From Crossaster papposus (lineage: Eukaryota; Echinodermata; Asteroidea; Velatida; Solasteridae): DNA of 64,000 nucleotides. The translations under genes and the position numbers were made by a program. The stretch is taken from assembly GCA_037893245.1 (NCBI GenBank), contig JBAIAA010000262.1:62001-126000 (forward strand). The letters are read 5' to 3'. The notes under the pieces were generated by a model that saw only the letters and a list, made by a program, of their open reading frames with translations, had not been told where the DNA came from and did not search any database. Shown in pieces: positions 49,901 to 61,700 of the stretch (within the stretch, counting starts at the first letter, position 1; each line of letters starts with the position of its first letter).

Positions 49901-50171
49901 GCCGTGGGAGCGTGATGGGCCCATAACCCAGAGGCCCGAGGACCGAAACCTCGCTCTGCTAAAGAGGTATTTTTGCTTCACTGTTATTCAAATTTAATAA
50001 TTATTTTAGAATGTTTTTAGAATGTCTGCTTTTATTTTGTTTGTTGTTTTTCTAAATTTACATGAGGCATGGTGGCGCAGTGGAAGCTTGCTGGGCCTAT
50101 AACCCAGAGTGCCGAGGATCAAAACCTCGTTCTGCTGCTAATAAGTTTTTGGTATGACTTGAAGTACTCGA

Positions 50172-50243
50172 CTCAGAGTGACAAAGTAGACCCTTTCTTG
50201 GTCAGTACCCGAGAGTTTGGTTGACCACAACCTCGGTCTGCTC
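50172..50243 (+). pseudogene. F/E hybrid module (403-bp C-F/E-B repeat)
   Basis: The 5' part is F (CTCAGAG, GACCCTTTC) and the 3' part is E (GTACCCGAGAGTTTGG, TTGACCAC). It is followed by an E-type spacer and a B module. C therefore recurs after 403 bp (50066, 50469), the reciprocal product of the exchange that makes 398-bp half-units. Confidence 0.8.
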
Positions 50244-50695
50244 AGGATAATTATTTTCTTGAAAGTGATTTCATTTTCATTACAAATAGTTACGCAGAGT
50301 GGTGCCGTGGGAGCGTGATGGGCCCATAACCCAGAGGCCCGAGGACCGAAACCTCGCTCTGCTAAAGAGGTATTTTTGCTTCACTGTTATTCAAATTTAA
50401 TAATTATTTTAGAATGTTTTTAGAATGTCTGCTTTTATTTTGTTTGTTGTTTTTCTAAATTTACATGAGGCATGGTGGCGCAGTGGAAGCTTGCTGGGCC
50501 TATAACCCAGAGTGCCGAGGATCAAAACCTCGTTCTGCTGCTAATAAGTTTTTGGTATGACTTGAAGTACTCGACTCAGAGTGACAAAGTAGACCCTTTC
50601 TTGGTCAGTAACCGAGAGTTCGGATGATCACAACCTCGGTCTGCTCAGGATAATTTTGTATTTGATAGGGATTTCATTTTCATTAAAAATAGTTA

Positions 50696-50758
50696 CGCAG
50701 AGTAGTGCAGCGGGAGTGTGACTGACCAAGAAAGTGTCTACTTTGTCACTCCGAGTCG
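50696..50758. other. Inversion junction: broken D module joined to broken inverted E
   Basis: Module D starts at 50696 in plus orientation and stops after about 26 nt (GGGAG-T-GTGA, with C to T at 50717). From 50721 the sequence is the reverse complement of module E, beginning at the anticodon (ACTGACCAAG). Only one base (A at 50721) is shared between the two sides. No spacer or foreign DNA lies between them, and all further units are inverted. Confidence 0.9.
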
Positions 50759-53700
50759 AGTACCTCATGTCATACCAAAAACTTGTTAGAAGAGCGAGGT
50801 TTCGATCCTCGGACCTCTGGGTTATGGGCCCAGCACGCTTCAACTGTGCCACTATGCCTCATGTAAATTTAGAAAATGCAAACAAAATTAAAGCAGACAT
50901 TCTAAAAACATTCTACAATATTTATTAAATGTGAATAGCAGTGAAGCAAAAATACCTAGTTAGCAAAGCGAGGTTTTGGTCCTCGGACCTCTGGGCTATG
51001 GGCCCATCACGCTCCCGCTGCACTACTCTGCGTAACTATTTTTAATGAAAATGAAATCCCTATCAAATACAAAATTATCCTGAGCAGACCGAGGTTGTGA
51101 TCATCCGAACTCTCGGTTACTGACCAAGAAAGGGTCTACTTTGTCACTCTGAGTCGAGTACTTCAAGTCATACCAAAAACTTATTAGCAGCAGAACGAGG
51201 TTTTGATCCTCGGCACTCTGGGTTATAGGCCCAGCAAGCTTCCACTGCGCCACCATGCCTCATGTAAATTTAGAAAAACAACAAACAAAATAAAAGCAGA
51301 CATTCTAAAAACATTCTAAAATAATTATTAAATTTGAATAACAGTGAAGCAAAAATAACTCTTTAGCAGAGCGAGGTTTCGGTCCTCGGGCCTCTGGGTT
51401 ATGGGCCCATCACGCTCCCACGGCACCACTCTGCGTAACTATTTGTAATGAAAATGAAATCACTTTCAAGAAAATAATTATCCTGAGCAGACCGAGGTTG
51501 TGGTCAACCAAACTCTCGGGTACTGACCAAGAAAGTGTCTACTTTGTCACTCCGAGTCGAGTACCTCATGTCATACCAAAAACTTGTTAGAAGAGCGAGG
51601 TTTCGATCCTCGGACCTCTGGGTTATGGGCCCAGCACGCTTCAACTGCGCCACTATGCCTCATGTAAATTTTGAAAATGCAAACAAAATTAAAGCAGACA
51701 TTCTAAAAACATTCTACAATATTTATTAAATGTGAATAGCAGTGAAGCAAAAATACCTAGTTAGCAAAGCGAGGTTTTGGTCCTCGGACCTCTGGGCTAT
51801 GGGCCCATCACGCTCCCGCTGCACTACTCTGCGTAACTATTTTTAATGAAAATGAAATCCCTATCAAATACAAAATTATCCTGAGCAGACCGAGGTTGTG
51901 ATCATCCGAACTCTCGGTTACTGACCAAGAAAGGGTCTACTTTGTCACTCTGAGTCGAGTACTTCAAGTCATACCAAAAACTTATTAGCAGCAGAACGAG
52001 GTTTTGATCCTCGGCACTCTGGGTTATAGGCCCAGCAAGCTTCCACTGCGCCACCATGCCTCATGTAAATTTAGAAAAACAACAAACAAAATAAAAGCAG
52101 ACATTCTAAAAACATTCTAAAATAATTATTAAATTTGAATAACAGTGAAGCAAAAATACCTCTTTAGCAGAGCGAGGTTTCGGTCCTCGGGCCTCTGGGT
52201 TATGGGCCCATCACGCTCCCACGGCACCACTCTGCGTAACTATTTGTAATGAAAATGAAATCACTTTCAAGAAAATAATTATCCTGAGCAGACCGAGGTT
52301 GTGGTCAACCAAACTCTCGGGTACTGACCAAGAAAGTGTCTACTTTGTCACTCCGAGTCGAGTACCTCATGTCATACCAAAAACTTGTTAGAAGAGCGAG
52401 GTTTCGATCCTCGGACCTCTGGGTTATGGGCCCAGCACGCTTCAACTGCGCCACTATGCCTCATGTAAATTTTGAAAATGCAAACAAAATTAAAGCAGAC
52501 ATTCTAAAAACATTCTACAATATTTATTAAATGTGAATAGCAGTGAAGCAAAAATACCTAGTTAGCAAAGCGAGGTTTTGGTCCTCGGACCTCTGGGCTA
52601 TGGGCCCATCACGCTCCCGCTGCACTACTCTGCGTAACTATTTTTAATGAAAATGAAATCCCTATCAAATACAAAATTATCCTGAGCAGACCGAGGTTGT
52701 GATCATCCGAACTCTCGGTTACTGACCAAGAAAGGGTCTACTTTGTCACTCTGAGTCGAGTACTTCAAGTCATACCAAAAACTTATTAGCAGCAGAACGA
52801 GGTTTTGATCCTCGGCACTCTGGGTTATAGGCCCAGCAAGCTTCCACTGCGCCACCATGCCTCATGTAAATTTAGAAAAACAACAAACAAAATAAAAGCA
52901 GACATTCTAAAAACATTCTAAAATAATTATTAAATTTGAATAACAGTGAAGCAAAAATACCTCTTTAGCAGAGCGAGGTTTCGGTCCTCGGGCCTCTGGC
53001 TTATGGGCCCATCACGCTCCCACGGCACCACTCTGCGTAACTATTTGTAATGAAAATGAAATCACTTTCAAGAAAATAATTATCCTGAGCAGACCGAGGT
53101 TGTGGTCAACCAAACTCTCGGGTACTGACCAAGAAAGTGTCTACTTTGTCACTCCGAGTCGAGTACCTCATGTCATACCAAAAACTTGTTAGAAGAGCGA
53201 GGTTTCGATCCTCGGACCTCTGGGTTATGGGCCCAGCACGCTTCAACTGCGCCACTATGCCTCATGTAAATTTTGAAAATGCAAACAAAATTAAAGCAGA
53301 CATTCTAAAAACATTCTACAATATTTATTAAATGTGAATAGCAGTGAAGCAAAAATACCTAGTTAGCAAAGCGAGGTTTTGGTCCTCGGACCTCTGGGCT
53401 ATGGGCCCATCACGCTCCCGCTGCACTACTCTGCGTAACTATTTTTAATGAAAATGAAATCCCTATCAAATACAAAATTATCCTGAGCAGACCGAGGTTG
53501 TGATCATCCGAACTCTCGGTTACTGACCAAGAAAGGGTCTACTTTGTCACTCTGAGTCGAGTACTTCAAGTCATACCAAAAACTTATTAGCAGCAGAACG
53601 AGGTTTTGATCCTCGGCACTCTGGGTTATAGGCCCAGCAAGCTTCCACTGCGCCACCATGCCTCATGTAAATTTAGAAAAACAACAAACAAAATAAAAGC

Positions 53701-54785
53701 AGACATTCTAAAAACATTCTAAAATAATTATTAAATTTGAATAACAGTGAAGCAAAAATACCTCTTTAGCAGAGCGAGGTTTCGGTCCTCGGGCCTCTGG
53801 GTTATGGGCCCATCACGCTCCCACGGCACCACTCTGCGTAACTATTTGTAATGAAAATGAAATCACTTTCAAGAAAATAATTATCCTGAGCAGACCGAGG
53901 TTGTTGTCAACCAAACTCTAGGGTACTGACCAAGAAAGTGTCTACTTTGTCACTCCGAGTCGAGTACCTCATGTCATACCAAAAACTTGTTAGAAGAGCG
54001 AGGTTTCGATCCTCGGACCTCTGGGTTATGGGCCCAGCACGCTTCAACTGCGCCACTATGCCTCATGTAAATTTTGAAAATGCAAACAAAATTAAAGCAG
54101 ACATTCTAAAAACATTCTACAATATTTATTAAATGTGAATAGCAGTGAAGCAAAAATACCTAGTTAGCAAAGCGAGGTTTTGGTCCTCGGACCTCTGGGC
54201 CCATCACGCTCCCGCTGCACTACTCTGCGTAACTATTTTTAATGAGAATGAAATCCCGAATCAAATACAAAATTATCCTGAGCAGACCGAGGTTGTGATC
54301 ATCCGAACTCTCGGTTACTGACCAAGAAAGGGTCTACTTTGTCACTCTGAGTCGAGTACTTCAAGTCATACCAAAAACTTATTAGCAGCAGAACGAGGTT
54401 TTGATCCTCGGCACTCTGGGTTATAGGCCCAGCAAGCTTCCACTGCGCCACCATGCCTCATGTAAATTTAGAAAAACAACAAACAAAATAAAAGCAGACA
54501 TTCTAAAAACATTCTAAAATAATTATTAAATTTGAATAACAGTGAAGCAAAAATACCTCTTTAGCAGAGCGAGGTTTCGGTCCTCGGGCCTCTGGGTTAT
54601 GGGCCCATCACGCTCCCACGGCACCACTCTGCGTAACTATTTGTAATGAAAATGAAATCACATTCAAGAAAATAATTATCCTGAGCAGACCGAGGTTGTG
54701 GTCAACCAAACTCTCGGGTACTGACCAAGAAAGTGTCTACTTTGTCACTCCGAGTCGAGTACCTCATGTCATACCAAAAACTTGT

Positions 54786-54857
54786 TAGCAGAGCGAGGTT
54801 TTGATCCTCGGACCTCTGGGTTATGGGCCCAGCACGCTTCAACTGCGCCACTATGCC
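54786..54857 (-). tRNA. Module A variant with changed T-loop (inverted array)
   Basis: This copy has the better-paired acceptor end AGCAGAG (plus strand) but TTTTGATCC where neighbours read TTTCGATCC, giving T-loop ATCAAAA as in module C. It shows either conversion from C or independent decay of the B box. Confidence 0.45.
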
Positions 54858-55586
54858 TCATGTAAATTTAGAAAAGGCAAACAAAATTAAAGCAGACATT
54901 CTAAAAACATTCTACAATATTTATTAAATGTGAATAGCAGTGAAGCAAAAATACCTAGTTAGCAAAGCGAGGTTTTGGTCCTCGGACCTCTGGGCTATGG
55001 GCCCATCACGCTCCAGCTGCACTACTCTGCGTAACTATTTTTAATGAAAATGAAATCCCTATCAAATACAAAATTATCCTGAGCAGACCGAGGTTGTGAT
55101 CATCCGAACTCTCGGTTACTGACCAAGAAAGGGTCTACTTTGTCACTCTGAGTCGAGTACTTCAAGTCATACCAACAACTTATTAGCAGCAGAACGAGGT
55201 TTTGATCCTCGGCACTCTGGGTTATAGGCCCAGCAAGCTTCCACTGCGCCACCATGCCTCATGTAAATTTAGAAAAACAACAAACAAAATAAAAGCAGAC
55301 ATTCTAAAAACATTCTAAAATAATTATTAAATTTGAATAACAGTGAAGCAAAAATACCTCTTTAGCAGAGCGAGGTTTCGGTCCTCGGGCCTCTGGGTTA
55401 TGGGCCCATCACGCTCCCACGGCACCACTCTGCGTAACTATTTGTAATGAAAATGAAATCACTTTCAAGAAAATAATTATCCTGAGCAGACCGAGGTTGT
55501 GGTCAACCAAACTCTCGGGTACTGACCAAGAAAGTGTCTACTTTGTCACTCCGAGTCGAGTACCTCATGTCATACCAAAAACTTGT

Positions 55587-55658
55587 TAGCAGAGCGAGGT
55601 TTCGATCCTCGGACCTCTGGGTTATGGGCCCAGCACGCTTCAACTGCGCCACTATGCC
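55587..55658 (-). tRNA. Module A, better-folding variant: tRNA-iMet(CAT)-like
   Basis: Compared with A at 6008, the 3' acceptor strand is CTCTGCT rather than CTCTTCT, so pair 3-70 becomes C-G. The acceptor stem GGCATAG/CTCTGCT now has one mismatch (5-68) and G1-U72. D-arm, anticodon arm (CTGGG-CCCATAA-CCCAG), T-arm (ATCGAAA loop), A box and B box are all intact, and T5 follows on the minus strand. This is the module type most likely to be called an initiator tRNA gene. The same variant is present in most copies from 55.5 to 64 kb and in three plus-array copies (A at 36844, 40855, 41656). Confidence 0.6.
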
Positions 55659-58600
55659 TCATGTAAATTTAGAAAATGCAAACAAAATTAAAGCAGACAT
55701 TCTAAAAACATTCTACAATATTTATTAAATGCGAATAGCAGTGAAGCAAAAATACCTAGTTAGCAAAGCGAGGTTTTGGTCCTCGGACCTCTGGGCTATG
55801 GGCCCATCACGCTCCCGCTGCACTACTCTGCGTAACTATTTTTAATGAAAATGAAATCCCTATCAAATACAAAATTATCCTGAGCAGACCGAGGTTGTGA
55901 TCATCCGAACTCTCGGTTACTGACCAAGAAAGGGTCTACTTTGTCACTCTGAGTCGAGTACTTCAAGTCATACCAAAACCTTATTAGCAGCAGAACGAGG
56001 TTTTGATCCTCGGCACTCTGGGTTATAGGCCCAGCAAGCTTCCACTGCGCCACCATGCCTCATGTAAATTTAGAAAAACAACAAACAAAATAAAAGCAGA
56101 CATTCTAAAAACATTCTAAAATAATTATTAAATTTGAATAACAGTGAAGCAAAAATACCTCTTTAGCAGAGCGAGGTTTCGGTCCTCGGGCCTCTGGGTT
56201 ATGGGCCCATCACGCTCCCACGGCACCACTCTGCGTAACTATTTGTAATGAAAATGAAATCACTTTCAAGAAAATAATTATCCTGAGCAGACCGAGGTTG
56301 TGGTCAACCAAACTCTCGGGTACTGACCAAGAAAGTGTCTACTTTGTCACTCCGAGTCGAGTACCTAATGTCATACCAAAAACTTGTTAGCAGAGCGAGG
56401 TTTCGATCCTCGGACCTCTGGCTTATGGGCCCAGCACGCTTCAACTGCGCCCCTATGCCTCATGTAAATTTAGAAAATGCAAACAAAATTAAAGCAGACA
56501 TTCTAAAAACATTCTACAATATTTATTAAATGTGAATAGCAGTGAAGCAAAAATACCTAGTTAGCAAAGCGAGGTTTTGGTCCTCGGACCTCTGGGCTAT
56601 GGGCCCATCACGCTCCCGCTGCACTACTCTGCGTAACTATTTTTAATGAAAATGAAATCCCTATCAAATACAAAATTATCCTGAGCAGACCGAGGTTGTG
56701 ATCATCCGAACTCTCGGTTACTGACCAAGAAAGGGTCTACTTTGTCACTCTGAGTCGAGTACTTCAAGTCATACCAAAACCTTATTAGCAGCAGAACGAG
56801 GTTTTGATCCTCGGCACTCTGGGTTATAGGCCCAGCAAGCTTCCACTGCGCCACCATGCCTCATGTCAATTTAGAAAAACAACAAACAAAATAAAAGCAG
56901 ACATTCTAAAAACATTCTAAAATAATTATTAAATTTGAATAACAGTGAAGCAAAAATACCTCTTTAGCAGAGCGAGGTTTCGGTCCTCGGGCCTCTGGGT
57001 TATGGGCCCATCACGCTCCCACGGCACCACTCTGCGTAACTATTTGTAATGAAAATGAAATCACTTTCAAGAAAATAATTATCCTGAGCAGACCGAGGTT
57101 GTGGTCAACCAAACTCTCGGGTACTGACCAAGAAAGTGTCTACTTTGTCACTCCGAGTCGAGTACCTCATGTCATACCAAAAACTTGTTAGCAGAGCGAG
57201 GTTTCGATCCTCGGACCTCTGGGTTATGGGCCCAGCACGCTTCAACTGCGCCACTATGCCTCATGTAAATTTAGAAAATGCAAACAAAATTAAAGCAGAC
57301 ATTCTAAAAACATTCTACAATATTTATTAAATGTGAATAGCAGTGAAGCAAAAATACCTAGTTAGCAAAGCGAGGTTTTGGTCCTCGGACCTCTGGGCTA
57401 CATCACGCTCCCGCTGCACTACTCTGCGTAACTATTTTTAATGAAAATGAAATCCCTATCAAATACAAAATTATCCTGAGCAGACCGAGGTTGTGATCAT
57501 CCGAACTCTCGGTTACTGACCAAGAAAGGGTCTACTTTGTCACTCTGAGTCGAGTACTTCAAGTCATACCAAAAACTTATTAGCAGCAGAACGAGGTTTT
57601 GATCCTCGGCACTCTGGGTTATAGGCCCAGCAAGCTTCCACTGCGCCACCATGCCTCATGTAAATTTAGAAAAACAACAAACAAAATAAAAGCAGACATT
57701 CTAAAAACATTCTAAAATAATTATTAAATTTGAATAACAGTGAAGCAAAAATACCTCTTTAGCAGAGCGAGGTTTCGGTCCTCGGGCCTCTGGGTTATGG
57801 GCCCATCACGCTCCCACGGCACCACTCTGCGTAACTATTTGTAATGAAAATGAAATCACTTTCAAGAAAATAATTATCCTGAGCAGACCGAGGTTGTGGT
57901 CAACCAAACTCTCGGGTACTGACCAAGAAAGTGTCTACTTTGTCACTCCGAGTCGAGTACCTAATGTCATACCAAAAACTTGTTAGCAGAGCGAGGTTTC
58001 GATCCTCGGACCTCTGGCTTATGGGCCCAGCACGCTTCAACTGCGCCACTATGCCTCATGTAAATTTAGAAAATGCAAACAAAATTAAAGCAGACATTCT
58101 AAAAACATTCTACAATATTTATTAAATGTGAATAGCAGTGAAGCAAAAATACCTAGTTAGCAAAGCGAGGTTTTGGTCCTCGGACCTCTGGGCTATGGGC
58201 CCATCACGCTCCCGCTGCACTACTCTGCGTAACTATTTTTAATGAAAATGAAATCCCTATCAAATACAAAATTATCCTGAGCAGACCGAGGTTGTGATCA
58301 TCCGAACTCTCGGTTACTGACCAAGAAAGGGTCTACTTTGTCACTCTGAGTCGAGTACTTCAAGTCATACCAAAACCTTATTAGCAGCAGAACGAGGTTT
58401 TGATCCTCGGCACTCTGGGTTATAGGCCCAGCAAGCTTCCACTGCGCCACCATGCCTCATGTAAATTTAGAAAAACAACAAACAAAATAAAAGCAGACAT
58501 TCTAAAAACATTCTAAAATAATTATTAAATTTGAATAACAGTGAAGCAAAAATACCTCTTTAGCAGAGCGAGGTTTCGGTCCTCGGGCCTCTGGGTTATG

Positions 58601-58731
58601 GGCCCATCACGCTCCCACGGCACCACTCTGCGTAACTATTTGTAATGAAAATGAAATCACTTTCAAGAAAATAATTATCCTGAGCAGACCGAGGTTGTGG
58701 TCAACCAAACTCTCGGGTACTGACCAAGAAA

Positions 58732-61700
58732 GTGTCTACTTTGTCACTCCGAGTCGAGTACCTCATGTCATACCAAAAACTTGTTAGCAGAGCGAGGTTT
58801 CGATCCTCGGACCTCTGGGTTATGGGCCCAGCACGCTTCAACTGCGCCACTATGCCTCATGTAAATTTAGAAAATGCAAACAAAATTAAAGCAGACATTC
58901 TAAAAACATTCTACAATATTTATTAAATGTGAATAGCAGTGAAGCAAAAATACCTAGTTAGCAAAGCGAGGTTTTGGTCCTCGGACCTCTGGGCTATGGG
59001 CCCATCACGCTCCCGCTGCACTACTCTGCGTAACTATTTTTAATGAAAATGAAATCCCTATCAAATACAAAATTATCCTGAGCAGACCGAGGTTGTGATC
59101 ATCCGAACTCTCGGTTACTGACCAAGAAAGTGTCTACTTTGTCACTCCGAGTCGAGTACCTCATGTCATACCAAAAACTTGTTAGCAGAGCGAGGTTTCG
59201 ATCCTCGGACCTCTGGGTTATGGGCCCAGCACGCTTCAACTGCGCCACTATGCCTCATGTAAATTTAGAAAATGCAAACAAAATTAAAGCAGACATTCTA
59301 AAAACATTCTACAATATTTATTAAATGTGAATAGCAGTGAAGCAAAAATACCTAGTTAGCAAAGCGAGGTTTTGGTCCTCGGACCTCTGGGCTATGGGCC
59401 CATCACGCTCCCGCTGCACTACTCTGCGTAACTATTTTTAATGAAAATGAAATCCCTATCAAATACAAAATTATCCTGAGCAGACCGAGGTTGTGATCAT
59501 CCGAACTCTCGGTTACTGACCAAGAAAGGGTCTACTTTGTCACTCCGAGTCGAGTACCTCATGTCATACCAAAAACTTGTTAGCAGAGCGAGGTTTCGAT
59601 CCTCGGACCTCTGGGTTATGGGCCTAGCACGCTTCAACTGCGCCACTATGCCTCATGTAAATTTAGAAAATGCAAACAAAATTAAAGCAGACATTCTAAA
59701 AACATTCTACAATATTTATTAAATGTGAATAGCAGTGAAGCAAAAATACCTAGTTAGCAAAGCGAGGTTTTGGTCCTCGGACCTCTGGGCTATGGGCCCA
59801 TCACGCTCCCGCTGCACTACTCTGCGTAACTATTTTTAATGAAAATGAAATCCCTATCAAATACAAAATTATCCTGAGCAGACCGAGGTTGTGATCATCC
59901 GAACTCTCGGTTACTGACCAAGAAATGGTCTACTTTGTCACTCTGAGTCGAGTACTTCAAGTCATACCAAAAACTTATTAGCAGCAGAACGAGGTTTTGA
60001 TCCTCGGCACTCTGGGTTATAGGCCCAGCAAGCTTCCACTGCGCCACCATGCCTCATGTAAATTTAGAAAAACAACAAACAAAATAAAAGCAGACATTCT
60101 AAAAACATTCTAAAATAATTATTAAATTTGAATAACAGTGAAGCAAAAATACCTCTTTAGCAGAGCGAGGTTTCGGTTTCGGGCCTCTGGGTTATGGGCC
60201 CATCACGCTCCCACGGCACCACTCTGGGTAACTATTTGTAATGAAAATGAAATCACTTTCAAGAAAATAATTATCCTGAGCAGACCGAGGTTGTGGTCAA
60301 CCAAACTCTCGGGTACTGACCAAGAAAGTGTCTACTTTGTCACTCCGAGTCGAGTACCTCATGTCATACCAAAAACTTGTTAGCAGAGCGAGGTTTCGAT
60401 CCTCGGACCTCTGGGTTATGGGCCCAGCACGCTTCAACTGCGCCACTATGCCTCATGTAAATTTAGAAAATGCAAACAAAATTAAAGCAGACATTCTAAA
60501 AACATTCTACAATATTTATTAAATGTGAATAGCAGTGAAGCAAAAATACCTAGTTAGCAAAGCGAGGTTTTGGTCCTCGGACCTCTGGGCTATGGGCCCA
60601 TCACGCTCCCACGGCACCACTCTGCGTAATTATTTTTAATGAAAATGAAATCACTTTCAAGAAAATAATTATCCTGAGCAGACCGAGGTTGTGGTCAACC
60701 AAACTCTCGGGTACTGACCAAGAAAGTGTCTACTTTGTCACTCCGAGTCGAGTACCTCATGTCATACCAAAAACTTGTTAGCAGAGCGAGGTTTCGATCC
60801 TCGGACCTCTGGGTTATGGGCCCAGCACGCTTCAACTGCGCCACTATGCCTCATGTAAATTTAGAAAATGCAAACAAAATTAAAGCAGACATTCTAAAAA
60901 CATTCTACAATATTTATTAAATGTGAATAGCAGTGAAGCAAACATACCTAGTTAGCAAAGCGAGGTTTTGGTCCTCGGACCTCTGGGCTATGGGCCCATC
61001 ACGCTCCCGCTGCACTACTCTGCGTAACTATTTTTAATGAAAATGAAATCCCTATCAAATACAAAATTATCCTGAGCAGACCGAGGTTGTGATCATCCGA
61101 ACTCTCGGTTACTGACCAAGAAAGGGTCTACTTTGTCACTCTGAGTCGAGTACTTCAAGTCATACCAAAAACTTATTAGCAGCAGAACGAGGTTTTGATC
61201 CTCGGCACTCTGGGTTATAGGCCCAGCAAGCTTCCACTGCGCCACCATGCCTCATGTAAATTTAGAAAAACAACAAACAAAATAAAAGCAGACATTCTAA
61301 AAACATTCTAAAATAATTATTAAATTTGAATAACAGTGAAGCAAAAATACCTCTTTAGCAGAGCGAGGTTTCGGTCCTCGGGCCTCTGGGTTATGGGCCC
61401 ATCACGCTCCCACGGCACCACTCTGCGTAACTATTTGTAATGAAAATGAAATCACTTTCAAGAAAATAATTATCCTGAGCAGACCGAGGTTGTGGTCAAC
61501 CAAACTCTCGGGTACTGACCAAGAAAGTGTCTACTTTGTCACTCCGAGTCGAGTACCTCATGTCATACCAAAAACTTGTTAGCAGAGCGAGGTTTCGATC
61601 CTCGGACCTCTGGGTTATGGGCCCAGCACGCTTCAACTGCGCCACTATGCCTCATGTAAATTTAGAAAATGCAAACAAAATTAAAGCAGACATTCTAAAA

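Larger units (their letters stand above)
5907..50721 (+). repeat. tRNA-iMet satellite array, plus orientation, 801-bp unit
   Basis: Head-to-tail 801-bp units follow one another with very few differences. Module A recurs at 6008 + 801n up to 34844, then at 35242, 36043, 36844, 37645, 38043, 38855, 39253 and 40054, then every 801 bp to 49666 (57 copies). Steps of 398 bp mark half-units, and the 812-bp step (38043 to 38855) contains an 11-bp expansion. Each unit is a dimer of about 400-bp halves (A-E-B and C-F-D), and each half has three tRNA-derived modules. Copies differ by scattered substitutions shared in patterns that reveal larger blocks. The uniformity implies recent homogenisation by unequal exchange or conversion. 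Confidence 0.97.
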
